Below are positions 16,369-25,424 of a stretch of DNA of 64,000 nucleotides, one piece after another. The DNA comes from CAYZJR01 sp964503045 (GTDB lineage Bacteria > Cyanobacteriota > Vampirovibrionia > Obscuribacterales > Obscuribacteraceae). Position 1 is the stretch's first letter; every line of letters starts with the position of its first letter. The position numbers and the translations under genes are program-made. The notes under the pieces were generated by a model that saw only the letters and a list, made by a program, of their open reading frames with translations, had not been told where the DNA came from and searched no databases. Location: NCBI GenBank assembly GCA_964503045.1, contig CAZCZI010000012.1:62001-126000 (forward strand), given 5' to 3'.

Positions 16369-18096
16369 ATGGCTAAAGATGGTCGTATTGATGTGCTAGT
16401 CGTCGGCGCCGGGCCGACGGGACTTACGATGGCAAGCGAACTTGCGCGCTACGGACTGACATGCCGCATCGTGGACAAGGCGCCAAAAGCCACAGACAAA
16501 TCCAAGGCCCTTGCCATACATGCAAGAACTTTGGAGTGCTTCCAAAACATGGGACTCGTAGGCGAAGTCATCGCTCGCGGTATCAAGCTGCGTGGCATCG
16601 TCGCGTATGCAGAAGGAAAGGAACTGCTGCATGTGGGACTTGGTGAGATCGACAGCCCATATCCTTATACGATTTCATTAGCGCAAAGCGAAACAGAAAA
16701 AGTGCTTTCCGAGCACCTCAAAACATTCGGCGTTGAAGTTGAACGAAATGTCGAAGTCATCGATGTCAAACAAGGCGATGGTTATGCTACCACAACGCTC
16801 AAAAAGGCCGATGCCGATAAAACCAATTCCGAGTTCTCCATTGAATCTAAATGGGTTGTTGCCTGCGATGGCGCACATAGCACCGTGCGAAAAATCTTGA
16901 ATGTTCCATTTGAAGGTGGGCAATACGACGAGATTTTTGCTCTAGCTGACGTTCAATGCGACTTCAAAGATCCGCCCAAAGAGGGGGTCTGCCTCTATGC
17001 CACGAAGCAAGGTATCGCCGCCGTTTTTGCAATGCCTGGCTCACACCACCGCATAATTTTCTCGATGCCTCCCGGTTCAAATGCGTTCAAAGATCCGCAA
17101 AACCCAACCCTGGATGAGATGCAAGTTCTGGTTGACGAGCGCCTTGGCGAAGGATCGCGAATTTCAGATCCGGCTTGGCTCACATCATTTACTTTGCGGC
17201 ACCGCAAAATTTCGCAGTATAAATGGAATCGTGTTTTCTTTGCCGGAGACGCCGCGCACGTTCATAGCCCGGCTGGCGGACAGGGCATGAACACTGGCAT
17301 TCAGGACGCTTACAATCTGGCGTGGAAGCTTGCGTTCTACGAAAAACACAATGGCTCCGACGAACTTCTGTCGAGTTATCACTCTGAACGACACGCTGTT
17401 GCAGTTGCGCTCATTCGCAACACAGACATTATGACACGCGTCAACGTGATGCGCTCGCCGATTGGACAAGAGCTGCGCAACCGCTTGGCGCCAATTCTTG
17501 CAGGGCAGGAAGTCGTGCAAAACAAAGTGCGCGGATTCATAACCGAGCTGGCAATCAACTATCGCAAAAGCCCAATAGTAGCTGAACGCCGCCGCACTCT
17601 AATCAGCGCCGTAGTCGGAAGCGCAAGCAGCGAAGAGCCGAATCTCGGCGATTGGTTTGAGTTCGGCTGCGGTCCTTCTCCGGGAGACAGAGCATGCGAT
17701 GCTCACTTGACCTATGCAAAAGCCGAAGAAAAATCTGATGTGCAACTGTTTGATCTGGTAAAGGGAACAAGACACAACATTCTGCTTCTATCAGGAGTGC
17801 ATCCAGATCCTGATGTAATAAGGAATTTGCGCACGTTGGCAGATCTTTTAGTGGAACACTTCAGTGAGTTGGCAGACGTAAAGATCGTTGTTGCTCAAAG
17901 TGAAATTCCTGAACAACTGAATGACTATAACGGTTCAGTTGTTCTCGATGCCGACTACAACATGCATCATAAGTACGGTTCAGGCTCTGAGTCTCTCTAT
18001 CTGCTGCGTCCAGACGGATATATAGGATTCAGATCGCAGCCGGCGGAAGTGGATGGCGTAGAGAGTTACTTCGCGAAGCTACGTCGAAGTACCTAA
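16369..18096 (+). CDS. FAD-dependent aromatic-type monooxygenase
   Basis: The 575-residue protein has the GAGPTG dinucleotide motif at residues 13-18, the DG motif in CDGAHSTVRK (about 165), and the GD motif FAGDAAHVHSP followed by GGQGMNTGIQDAYNLAWKLA (about 285-320). The remaining C-terminal 170 residues have the thioredoxin-like layout of phenol and pentachlorophenol hydroxylases (PheA/TfdB family). It should hydroxylate an aromatic or polyketide-like substrate using NAD(P)H and O2; the substrate is unknown. GGAGGA about 10 bases before the ATG at 16369 decides the start over upstream in-frame codons. It is divergent from the kinase operon. Confidence 0.88.
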   Translation: MAKDGRIDVLVVGAGPTGLTMASELARYGLTCRIVDKAPKATDKSKALAIHARTLECFQNMGLVGEVIARGIKLRGIVAYAEGKELLHVGLGEIDSPYPYTISLAQSETEKVLSEHLKTFGVEVERNVEVIDVKQGDGYATTTLKKADADKTNSEFSIESKWVVACDGAHSTVRKILNVPFEGGQYDEIFALADVQCDFKDPPKEGVCLYATKQGIAAVFAMPGSHHRIIFSMPPGSNAFKDPQNPTLDEMQVLVDERLGEGSRISDPAWLTSFTLRHRKISQYKWNRVFFAGDAAHVHSPAGGQGMNTGIQDAYNLAWKLAFYEKHNGSDELLSSYHSERHAVAVALIRNTDIMTRVNVMRSPIGQELRNRLAPILAGQEVVQNKVRGFITELAINYRKSPIVAERRRTLISAVVGSASSEEPNLGDWFEFGCGPSPGDRACDAHLTYAKAEEKSDVQLFDLVKGTRHNILLLSGVHPDPDVIRNLRTLADLLVEHFSELADVKIVVAQSEIPEQLNDYNGSVVLDADYNMHHKYGSGSESLYLLRPDGYIGFRSQPAEVDGVESYFAKLRRST

Positions 18097-18180
18097 GTAC
18101 TCCATGATTACTGTCGGAACGTTCCTATAAGTATTAGATCTGAAAACACAAAGTTCACAAATTCTCAGTAGAGTTCATCC

Positions 18181-18232
18181 ATAAGTTCCCCAACCATTCA
18201 TAACTTCCCCAACCATCCATAACTTCCCAACC
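18181..18232 (+). repeat. 19-bp tandem repeat, about 2.7 units
   Basis: Units ATAAGTTCCCCAACCATTC (18181), ATAACTTCCCCAACCATCC (18200) and a partial ATAACTTCCCAACCCC (18219) lie between the monooxygenase stop and the next gene. Confidence 0.8.
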
Positions 18233-18363
18233 CCAACCCAGTACTAGCTTTTTTGCTCTACCAGATTTTTTCACGTTGCTCTGGTTAGAGTGAATTCGTT
18301 ACCAACAAATTGTTCTCCCGAACAAGTTTCCCACTTTCCTTCTTGCCGGAGGCGGTTATCTAT

Positions 18364-18864
18364 ATGTTGAATGCGATTTACGGACCACCTGCTACCATTA
18401 TCATCGGTTCCTATGCATTAGCTAAGGAAGAAATAGCCGTAGCTAAAGAAATAGAGTTACCCGAAGTAGAAGAAACCGCAGCACCAAACGTCGAAGAAGC
18501 CGTCATAGAAATAGAAGAGACTGAAGCTGCCCCAGACGAGACAGAAGCATCTCAAATAGCAGAAGATCAAGTCATTGTATTCATAGTAGATGACTTAGTT
18601 GCAGCCCAAGTAGAAGAAACAGTAGCGGCTAAAGTCGAAGAAAAGGCCGAGGAAAAAGCCGAAGAAAAATCATTGGTCACGGAACGCAAAGCAAATGAAA
18701 TAGTCCAAGCTTTCCTTCGCGGACTAGACGTCAAAAATCTCTCAAAAGCGATAGCTCTAATCAAAGCGTGCCAAAACGATGGAACCTGGCAAGAAGTCCG
18801 CGCACTAGTCAACGCCACCTTGGGATTGTTCTTCACCGTTCCTGTGCAGGATCGCCTCGCCTAA
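18364..18864 (+). CDS. Acidic Glu/Ala-rich protein of unknown function
   Basis: The protein has about 166 residues from the ATG at 18364, which follows GGAGG. A short hydrophobic N-terminus (about 10-22, ATIIIGSYALA) is followed by 100 residues of Glu/Ala/Val repeats (KVEEKAEEKAEEK), likely disordered or coiled-coil. The C-terminal 50 residues are helical and better ordered (FLRGLDVKNLSKAIALIKACQ). No family is recognised. Its end overlaps the convergent TPR gene by 32 bp. Confidence 0.6.
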   Translation: MLNAIYGPPATIIIGSYALAKEEIAVAKEIELPEVEETAAPNVEEAVIEIEETEAAPDETEASQIAEDQVIVFIVDDLVAAQVEETVAAKVEEKAEEKAEEKSLVTERKANEIVQAFLRGLDVKNLSKAIALIKACQNDGTWQEVRALVNATLGLFFTVPVQDRLA

Positions 18865-19837
18865 TTGCACTAACGCGCTCATCTAGTTTTTCGGCATCGG
18901 AGTCTCGATTGGTTTTGCGCAAAAGATCGGCGTAATTTTCCAAACAAGCAACTACATTGGCGTGTTCGCGGCCCAGAGCCTGTTCCCAAATTTCCAAAGC
19001 GCGACTATATAGAGACTCAGCGCGGGCAAACTTTCCATTCTGGTGATAAAGCCAACCAAGATTGTTCAAACTCTCAGCCACTTTCGGATGGTCAGGACTA
19101 AGAGTGCGTTCGCGAATTGCAAGCGCTCTTCTATGAAGAGGTTCAGCCTGATCGAACTGATCGCGATCAGTAAAGAGAGCAGCAAGATTGTTCAGAGTAT
19201 TAGCTACATTTGGATGATCGGCACCAAAAACTCTTTCTTCAACAACCAGCGCGCGCCGGAAAAACGGTTCTGCTTCGGGGTTGCGACCTTGTTCGTAATA
19301 CAAAAGCCCGAGACTGTTCAAGACTTCGGCAACTTGAATGTGATTTGTTCCGAGGTGTCTTTCTCTAATTTTGAGTGATTTCAAATACAAAGGTTCTGCC
19401 TCTGAGAACCTGCCCATGGCTCGGTGCAGTTCCGCCAAGTTGTTCAAACCGGCCGCCACACTCAAATGCTCGACACCCAATGTCTTCTCTTGAATCGCCA
19501 GAGCGCGTTTGAATAGTGGTTCTGCATCTTTAAATCGGCTGTTGGCGAGCAGGACCATGCCGAGATTGTTCAAGGATGCTCCCACGTCCGGATGATCGAC
19601 AGCCAACACCCGTTCTCTTATGGTTAACGCTCGCTTGAGCATCGACTCGGATTCGTCGAAGCGGCTCTCGTGATACATTAAAAGCCCCACCGACGTTATG
19701 AAGTCAGCCAGCTGAGGGCTTTCCGCCCCCAATGCTTGCTCTACTTCCGGCAGCATGGACACTAACGCATCCAAATTGTCGTCAGCAACCGGCTCCTGTG
19801 TTCCTGTCATGCCGAACGCGCCTTTTCTTAAACCCAT
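18833..19837 (-). CDS. Kinesin-light-chain-type TPR protein
   Basis: The 334-residue protein is almost entirely 42-residue tetratricopeptide repeats of the kinesin light chain type. At least six copies of the pattern LNNLGxLxxxxGRFxxAEPLxxRALxIxExxLGxxHPxVA span about residues 45-320. Such repeats bind protein partners; no catalytic domain is attached. Start choice is open between 19837, which overlaps the end of the upstream remnant frame, and an ATG at 19810 with AAAAGG upstream. Confidence 0.85.
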   Translation of the reverse strand: MGLRKGAFGMTGTQEPVADDNLDALVSMLPEVEQALGAESPQLADFITSVGLLMYHESRFDESESMLKRALTIRERVLAVDHPDVGASLNNLGMVLLANSRFKDAEPLFKRALAIQEKTLGVEHLSVAAGLNNLAELHRAMGRFSEAEPLYLKSLKIRERHLGTNHIQVAEVLNSLGLLYYEQGRNPEAEPFFRRALVVEERVFGADHPNVANTLNNLAALFTDRDQFDQAEPLHRRALAIRERTLSPDHPKVAESLNNLGWLYHQNGKFARAESLYSRALEIWEQALGREHANVVACLENYADLLRKTNRDSDAEKLDERVSAIRRGDPAQER

Positions 19838-20187
19838 GTGTTTTGTGCCACGTTCTCGCCAAGTGCAACCAGCGACAATCTTTGTTGAGGTTCTAATTGC
19901 ACGGTTATCAAAAGACGCGGATGTTTGTATATTTGCACGTCATACTTGCAGTTCAAGTCCAGGTTTACAGGCTCCATGCGCCCGCGCATTAACCGAGAAC
20001 AGGTCAAAATCGCATCAATCATACCGGAGAGCTGTTTGCAGCCCCGTTCGATAGAGGCAAGCAATTCTTCAATGCGCATTCGCTGCATGCGTTGATCATT
20101 ACAATCACGCGTGATAATTCCAAATCCGGCTGGATTTTGGTTTGCATCTCGCAATGAAACTATAAGCACCTCGGCTTTTCTGCAGCC
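19828..20187 (-). pseudogene. Remnant of a PAS-histidine kinase
   Basis: Immediately after the ppdK stop, the minus strand reads GCRKAEVLIVSLRDANQNPA then GFGIITRD, which matches the end of a PAS domain and its linker in phytochrome-like histidine kinases. It jumps directly to ERGCKQLSGMIDAILTCSRL and MEPVNLDL, which resemble the segment after the phosphoacceptor helix. The H-box helix between them is missing and the rest is short and unrecognisable. I read this as an internally deleted, truncated kinase gene. A GTG at 20169 could still start a 113-residue product. Confidence 0.5.
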
Positions 20188-20188
20188 G

Positions 20189-22945
20189 CTACTTGTCGCG
20201 CTCCTCGCTGCCGGCGTTTGCTTGAGCCGCTGCCAGGCGCGCGATCGGAACTCTAAAAGGCGAGCAACTCACATATGACAAACCGAGTTGATGTGCAAAT
20301 GCAATTGAAGACGGCTCTCCGCCGTGCTCTCCGCAAATGCCGAGTTTCAAATCGGGTCTGGTTTGCAGCCCGTACTCAACTGCGATCTTCATCATTTTGC
20401 CAACACCCTGAACGTCGAGCACTTCAAACGGATTTTGTGTCATCACTTTATGTTTCTCGCCATTCACATCAATTCCTTCCAAGTATTTTTGGAGGAACTT
20501 TCCTTCTGCATCGTCACGACTGAAGCCAAAAGTCATCTGAGTCAAGTCGTTGGTTCCAAAACTGAAAAACTCAGCGTGCTCTGCAATCTCATTGGCAGTG
20601 ACGCAGGCGCGCGGAACTTCAATCATGGTTCCAAACTTATAATCCACCGTAGTTTTCTCTTTGTCCATCACCTCTTTGGCAACCGACTCAAGCATAAGGC
20701 GCGCCATTTTTAACTCGTTAGGGTGACCAATCAAAGGAATCATGATTTCCGGAAGAACCTCGAAACCTTCTTTTTTCACCGCGATTGCTGCTTCAAAAAT
20801 CGCGCGCACTTGCATTTTGTTGATTTCCGGATGGATAAGACCCAATCGGCAGCCGCGCAGACCCATCATAGGGTTGGACTCTTCGAGTTCATGAACCTTT
20901 TTGAGCAGCGTTTCTTTCTCTCTTAATTCAGATGGTTTTGCGCCTTTAGCTTTGAGAGTTGCCACCTCTTCTACAAGCGTTTCCAATTTCGGGAGGAACT
21001 CATGAAGCGGCGGATCGAGCAATCTGATGGTTACAGGTAGTCCATGCATCGCTTTGAAGATTCCTTTGAAGTCTTCGCGTTGCATCGGCAAAAGTTTTTC
21101 CAATGCCAGCCGGCGTTCTTCCGTGGAATTGGCCATGATCATCTGCTGCACCACAGGCAGTCTATCTTGGCTCATAAACATATGCTCGGTACGGCACAAC
21201 CCAATGCCTTCTGCACCAAAATCGCGTGCCAGTTTTGCGTCTTCGGGCGTATCGGCGTTAGCGCGCACTCTCAGCGATCTGACCTCATCAGCCCAGGTAA
21301 GCAAAGTCTTGAACTCATCAGAGAACTTCGGCTCGTGAGTAGCAATGGCACCTTCGAAAATTTCACCGGTGGCACCGTCGATGGAGATGACATCGCCTTT
21401 CTTGTATGTCTTGCCGTCCGCTGTCATTTCGCCCTTTTCAAGATCGATCTTGAGCGCCTCGCAGCCGGCGACACAAGGTTTGCCCATGCCGCGAGCGACC
21501 ACTGCGGCGTGGCTGGTCATGCCACCACGGCTGGTGATGACCCCTTGGGCAGGAACGATGCCATGAATATCATCAGGGCAAGTTTCAATTCTGACGAGAA
21601 TCACCTTTTCGTTGCGCATTGCCAGCTTTTCTGACTCGTCTGGATCAAAGCAGATATGTCCAATCGCTGCCCCCGGTGAAGCGTTTAGCCCTGTTGCAAT
21701 CAGACGATTTTCCTTTTTGGCTTTGTCTTTATCCTTTTGATCGAAACTCGGAAGCAGGAGTTGATTGAGTTGCATCGGTTCTACACGGCTGAGTGCTTCT
21801 TCTTTCGTGAGGATACCTTCTTTATGCATGTCGACTGCAATTTTGGCGGCCGCTGCGGCGGTGCGTTTACCGGTTCGAGTTTGAAGGAGGAACAACGTTC
21901 CTTGATCGATCGTAAACTCGATATCCTGCATGTCGCGATAATGCTTTTCCAACTTGCCTACGGTGGCAAGCAGTTCTTCATAGACCTTCGGCATTTGCTT
22001 GGCCATTTCGGCAATCTTGTTGGGAGTGCGAACTCCTGCAACTACGTCTTCGCCTTGCGCGTTGATGAGATACTCACCGTACAAACTCTTCTCGCCGGTG
22101 CTGGCGTTTCTCGTGAAACAAACCCCGGTGCCGGAGTTATTGTCGAAGTTTCCGAAGACCATGGATTGAACGTTTACGGCCGTGCCGAGGTTGTGATCGA
22201 TTTTATTGAGGTTGCGGTAATAGACGGCGCGGCTGTTGTTCCATGATTTGAACACGGCTTCGATGGCACCTGCCAATTGCTCGGTGGTATCTTGCGGGAA
22301 GTCTTTGCTCGTGAGCTTTTTGACCAGTTCTTTGTATTCTTTGACCAATGCTTTCAAATGGTCGACCGTGAGATCTGAGTCATTGGTGATACCAAACTCG
22401 CCTTTTTTGACTTCAAGTATATCTTCGAACTTGTCCTTAGAGATGTCGAGAACGACGTTGCTGAACATCTGAATAAAGCGGCGATAGCTGTCATATGCAA
22501 AGCGTGGATTGTTGGTCAGTTTTGACAGCGATTCGACTGTCTTGTCATTGAGTCCGAGATTGAGAACGGTATCCATCATGCCGGGCATGGAGAATTTAGC
22601 ACCGGAGCGAACCGATAAAAGAAGCGGCTTCTCGAGATCACCGAGTTTGCGATCGAGTGATTTCTCAACTTGCTTCAGTTGCTCGACGATTTCGTCGAAG
22701 AGACCGGCAGGCATCTTGCCGCCGTTTTCGGTATATTCTCTGCAGCACGAAGTCAAAATAGTCAAGCCAGGTGGAACGTTGACACCGCTGGCAGTCATCT
22801 CGGCTAAACCTGCACCTTTGCCGCCGAGGGCTTCTCTCATCACGGTGCGATCGCCGTCGAATGCTTTATAGGCGTCACCGAAAAGAAACACGCGTTTGGT
22901 GCCAATAGAGTCTTTCGATTTACTCTTATCAGTGGTGCTCAGCAT
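20189..22945 (-). CDS. ppdK: Pyruvate, phosphate dikinase
   Basis: The 918-residue enzyme interconverts pyruvate, ATP and phosphate with PEP, AMP and pyrophosphate. The N-terminal ATP-grasp domain opens with ALGGKGAGLAEM and carries VRSGAKFSMPGMMDT. The swivelling phosphohistidine domain has GGMTSHAAVVARGMGKPCV, with the catalytic His. The C-terminal TIM barrel has the GIGLCRTEHMF signature and the CGEHGG catalytic Cys. Length is slightly above the usual 875-890 because of a polar N-terminal extension and an insert with a DQKDKDKAKKENR stretch. Its regulator gene lies 77 bp upstream in the same direction. Confidence 0.97.
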   Translation of the reverse strand: MLSTTDKSKSKDSIGTKRVFLFGDAYKAFDGDRTVMREALGGKGAGLAEMTASGVNVPPGLTILTSCCREYTENGGKMPAGLFDEIVEQLKQVEKSLDRKLGDLEKPLLLSVRSGAKFSMPGMMDTVLNLGLNDKTVESLSKLTNNPRFAYDSYRRFIQMFSNVVLDISKDKFEDILEVKKGEFGITNDSDLTVDHLKALVKEYKELVKKLTSKDFPQDTTEQLAGAIEAVFKSWNNSRAVYYRNLNKIDHNLGTAVNVQSMVFGNFDNNSGTGVCFTRNASTGEKSLYGEYLINAQGEDVVAGVRTPNKIAEMAKQMPKVYEELLATVGKLEKHYRDMQDIEFTIDQGTLFLLQTRTGKRTAAAAAKIAVDMHKEGILTKEEALSRVEPMQLNQLLLPSFDQKDKDKAKKENRLIATGLNASPGAAIGHICFDPDESEKLAMRNEKVILVRIETCPDDIHGIVPAQGVITSRGGMTSHAAVVARGMGKPCVAGCEALKIDLEKGEMTADGKTYKKGDVISIDGATGEIFEGAIATHEPKFSDEFKTLLTWADEVRSLRVRANADTPEDAKLARDFGAEGIGLCRTEHMFMSQDRLPVVQQMIMANSTEERRLALEKLLPMQREDFKGIFKAMHGLPVTIRLLDPPLHEFLPKLETLVEEVATLKAKGAKPSELREKETLLKKVHELEESNPMMGLRGCRLGLIHPEINKMQVRAIFEAAIAVKKEGFEVLPEIMIPLIGHPNELKMARLMLESVAKEVMDKEKTTVDYKFGTMIEVPRACVTANEIAEHAEFFSFGTNDLTQMTFGFSRDDAEGKFLQKYLEGIDVNGEKHKVMTQNPFEVLDVQGVGKMMKIAVEYGLQTRPDLKLGICGEHGGEPSSIAFAHQLGLSYVSCSPFRVPIARLAAAQANAGSEERDK

Positions 22946-23022
22946 CTTCGATTTCTCCGTGTCGTGTAGTTGGTCGTGATTGGTCTATGGTCTCGAATAG
23001 AGTGGGTCTCTCAGTTAGGGCG

Positions 23023-23955
23023 TTACTGTCTGAGGTGCAAATAAATTTCGCTCGACGTCTCCTCAATAGCTTTTGCAGAAACATCGATGACGTGACATTT
23101 CAATTCTCTGAACAGTTTTTTTGCATAGCGCACTTCCTGGCGAATTCGCTCAGGATCGGCATAATCATTGGCTCCGGGCATTCCCAGAATTTGAGCACGC
23201 GTGGTGCGAATTTCTTGAAGAAGATAGGGATCGATGTTTAGCCCGACGATCTTTTTGGGTGGAACTTGGAAAATCGAAAGCGGCGGATCGACACCATAAA
23301 CAATGGGAACGTTTGCAGACTTGAGCCCGTAGTGATGTGCAAGATACATGCAGTTGGGCGTCTTGCTGGTTCGAGAAACTCCAACCAATACGATGTCTGC
23401 TTGCAAAATTCCGTCCGGATTTTTGCCGTCATCGAATCGAATGGCAAAGTCAACAGCTTCGATTCGCCTGAAGTATGTTTCGTCCAGCAAGTGCAATCTG
23501 CCTGGCTGCGACAGCGGGGTGGCACCTGTAAGTCCAGCGATCTTAGCCATCAGAGGACCAAGCAGATCAACAGTGGGAATTCCATGCTTGCCTGCCTCAA
23601 TCTCCAGCGTCTCACGATACTCGGGAAGCACCAATGTGTACGCGATGACAGCACGAGCACGAGCAATATCTTGAACGATCCCCGCCAGCTGCTGACAACT
23701 GCGAACCTGAGGCAAGCGATAGATCGACGCGCGCCCCGGAGGAAACTGCACCAAAGCAGCACGCGCCACAGATTCAGCTGTTTCGCCGCTTGAATCAGAC
23801 AAAGTATAGATGACAAGCTCTTTGGCATCGGTGGGCAGCGGCGTTTCCACTGCTGCACTATCAAGCTTCTCGTCGATCAACTCTTTGTTACCCGCTAAAA
23901 AAACGTGCGCGCGCGTTGACATCGCCAAAGGGGCGTTTCGCAAAGTATTTAACAT
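23023..23955 (-). CDS. PPDK regulatory protein (bifunctional kinase/pyrophosphorylase)
   Basis: The 310-residue DUF299 protein has the N-terminal motif YTLSDSSGETAE and the nucleotide-binding P-loop GVSRTSKTP. Further signatures are DFAIRFDDGKNPDG and PxxIVYGVDPP. Family members phosphorylate PPDK on a Thr next to its catalytic His using ADP and reverse this by phosphorolysis. The homologous PpsR acts on PEP synthase, but the neighbour here is ppdK, so PPDK is the likely target. The start at 23955 has only a weak ribosome site. Confidence 0.93.
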   Translation of the reverse strand: MLNTLRNAPLAMSTRAHVFLAGNKELIDEKLDSAAVETPLPTDAKELVIYTLSDSSGETAESVARAALVQFPPGRASIYRLPQVRSCQQLAGIVQDIARARAVIAYTLVLPEYRETLEIEAGKHGIPTVDLLGPLMAKIAGLTGATPLSQPGRLHLLDETYFRRIEAVDFAIRFDDGKNPDGILQADIVLVGVSRTSKTPNCMYLAHHYGLKSANVPIVYGVDPPLSIFQVPPKKIVGLNIDPYLLQEIRTTRAQILGMPGANDYADPERIRQEVRYAKKLFRELKCHVIDVSAKAIEETSSEIYLHLRQ

Positions 23956-24082
23956 ATATATGAAGACTACTCTTTAGAGCGCAGACATCTTTTAATAAGT
24001 CGGGCAGACTGGCATCGATCGAACTCGGGAAACTGTCAAGCGCCGCTGCCGCCCGCACAGCGCAACCGATGTGCCCCAATCC

Positions 24083-24125
24083 CTAACTTCAGCGATATCG
24101 CTCAAGCAACGTACACCAATGGATG
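24083..24125 (-). repeat. Dispersed GCGATATCGC repeat, copy 4
   Basis: Read on the minus strand it is CCATTGGTGTACGTTGCTTG then AGCGATATCGCTGAAGTTAG, matching copy 1 end to end. A further fragment, CGTATACCAATTGG at 24177-24190 (plus strand), repeats the left part of the element and may be a truncated copy. The remainder of 23956-24272 has no other feature that I can see. Confidence 0.88.
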
Positions 24126-24272
24126 CGACCAGATTCAAACTTCGACGGATGTTAGAGCTAGACTGCACTGCAGCGCCGTATACCAATTGGAACCACCGAA
24201 TCTAGATTTCGAAGCTTCTAAAGCATGAAAGCCAGACTTTCACGACACGGCGAAATTGCGCGGAGAAAGAAA

Positions 24273-25070
24273 CTAGGTAACCGGCAGTTTAAGCGCCCGA
24301 CGCAAAATGAGCAAATCGATTGAATTTTCGGTGGTTTTAATCAGATTGCCCTGGTTTACTTGCGGAACACTGATCGAAGGGCTGTATCGTAAGCAACCAA
24401 GAAACGGAACTCCTGTTCTAGTCGATGCCACCAACCCGATCTGATCGAGCGACAAAGTCGCTTCAAGTTCTTTTCCGGCATCAGGCGTCACTTCCGACGT
24501 CATCATACCGACGATGGTTAGACGTCTTGTCCGGAGATAGTTTGCATGCACAATCAGATTGTCGATCGCATCGAAATTGTGTTTTGACACAAGCACACAT
24601 GGATAGCCGAACTCCACTGCCAGCTCCGCACTGTCTTTCCAGTTATTAGCAAAGTGACCACCTGCGTTTTCTAGTGAAAGAGGAGTTGCGCAAGAGCCTG
24701 GTACTTCGACAAACGTGAAGGCGCTGGTCGGCTGAATCGCGAGGTTTACAGCCCGCGTCCAATCATCTTCAGTGACGGACATGGGCGCATTTAAAACCTT
24801 CACTGGATAGTTCAAAACGGTGTGTGTGATCGAGGAGATGAACTTAAGTTCTGCTTCGGCGCCCTTCCTTGGTCCAATTACCACAGGTTTTATTGCACGA
24901 ATTGCCAAGCCTTGATCAGCAAGCGCCGCAGCCAGTCCTGTCATAGCCACGGTCTTTCCGCATCCAGGTTCACAACCAAGAACGGTCAAACCGTTGAGAC
25001 TTGGACCAACAAACAAAGGTATTTCGAGAGTCTTTGTTTTGTTCTCTTGCTCTTTGCGAAACTCGCTCAT
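24273..25070 (-). CDS. BioD-like P-loop ATPase
   Basis: The 265-residue protein has the dethiobiotin-synthetase fold signature: the P-loop GCEPGCGKTVAMTGLAAAL in place of GTDTxVGKT, then IRAIKPV, and later FVEVPGS and VLVSKHNF. Real BioD proteins are about 225 residues; the same domain (AAA_26) is also found fused in some phosphotransacetylases and cobyrinate synthases. No biotin gene is nearby, and the altered P-loop and missing GGLxxP motif make dethiobiotin synthesis doubtful. I call the family but not the reaction. Confidence 0.7.
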   Translation of the reverse strand: MSEFRKEQENKTKTLEIPLFVGPSLNGLTVLGCEPGCGKTVAMTGLAAALADQGLAIRAIKPVVIGPRKGAEAELKFISSITHTVLNYPVKVLNAPMSVTEDDWTRAVNLAIQPTSAFTFVEVPGSCATPLSLENAGGHFANNWKDSAELAVEFGYPCVLVSKHNFDAIDNLIVHANYLRTRRLTIVGMMTSEVTPDAGKELEATLSLDQIGLVASTRTGVPFLGCLRYSPSISVPQVNQGNLIKTTENSIDLLILRRALKLPVT

Positions 25071-25399
25071 AGCGGCGGACCGTGATTCTTTCTATTAGGA
25101 AAAAAGCGCAAAAAAATACCTGTACAAGTCGCAGGAGCTTTTGAAACGTTATGTAGACGTATGTATGCTCTAGCTGTTGGAGTACAGGCCCAATTATCAT
25201 ACCACGCAGACGAAGCGAGCAAGCCTCTTGAGAGCGAGAGCTCCATCTATTTAAGTTAAGTCGGATCCAAGCTTCTTTGGCAACCGTCCACAACGCATTT
25301 CTCAGTCGACTAGCGCTCTGATGAACAAGCTTCTCGATGGTTGAAGGAAACAAGCAGTCCGGCGAACGAACGAAACAAGCCGCTCGATAAACAAGAGAT
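25071..25399. other. Intergenic region without a supported gene
   Basis: Open frames exist, including one overlapping the BioD-like gene, but none has a ribosome site or a protein-like profile. I see no repeat copy here. Confidence 0.5.
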
Positions 25400-25417
25400 G
25401 CCACTGAATTTAGTGGC
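25400..25417 (-). terminator. Hairpin downstream of the S41 peptidase gene
   Basis: GCCACT (25400-25405) pairs perfectly with AGTGGC (25412-25417) across a 6-nt loop, a few bases after the minus-strand stop at 25425. The downstream strand is moderately T-rich. Confidence 0.45.
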
Positions 25418-25424
25418 GGAAACT

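Noticed and set aside
24970..25404. Long minus-strand open frame overlapping the BioD-like gene
   Set aside because: It shares about 100 bp with a real gene in another frame, has no ribosome site and has a Arg/Ser-rich shadow-like composition.
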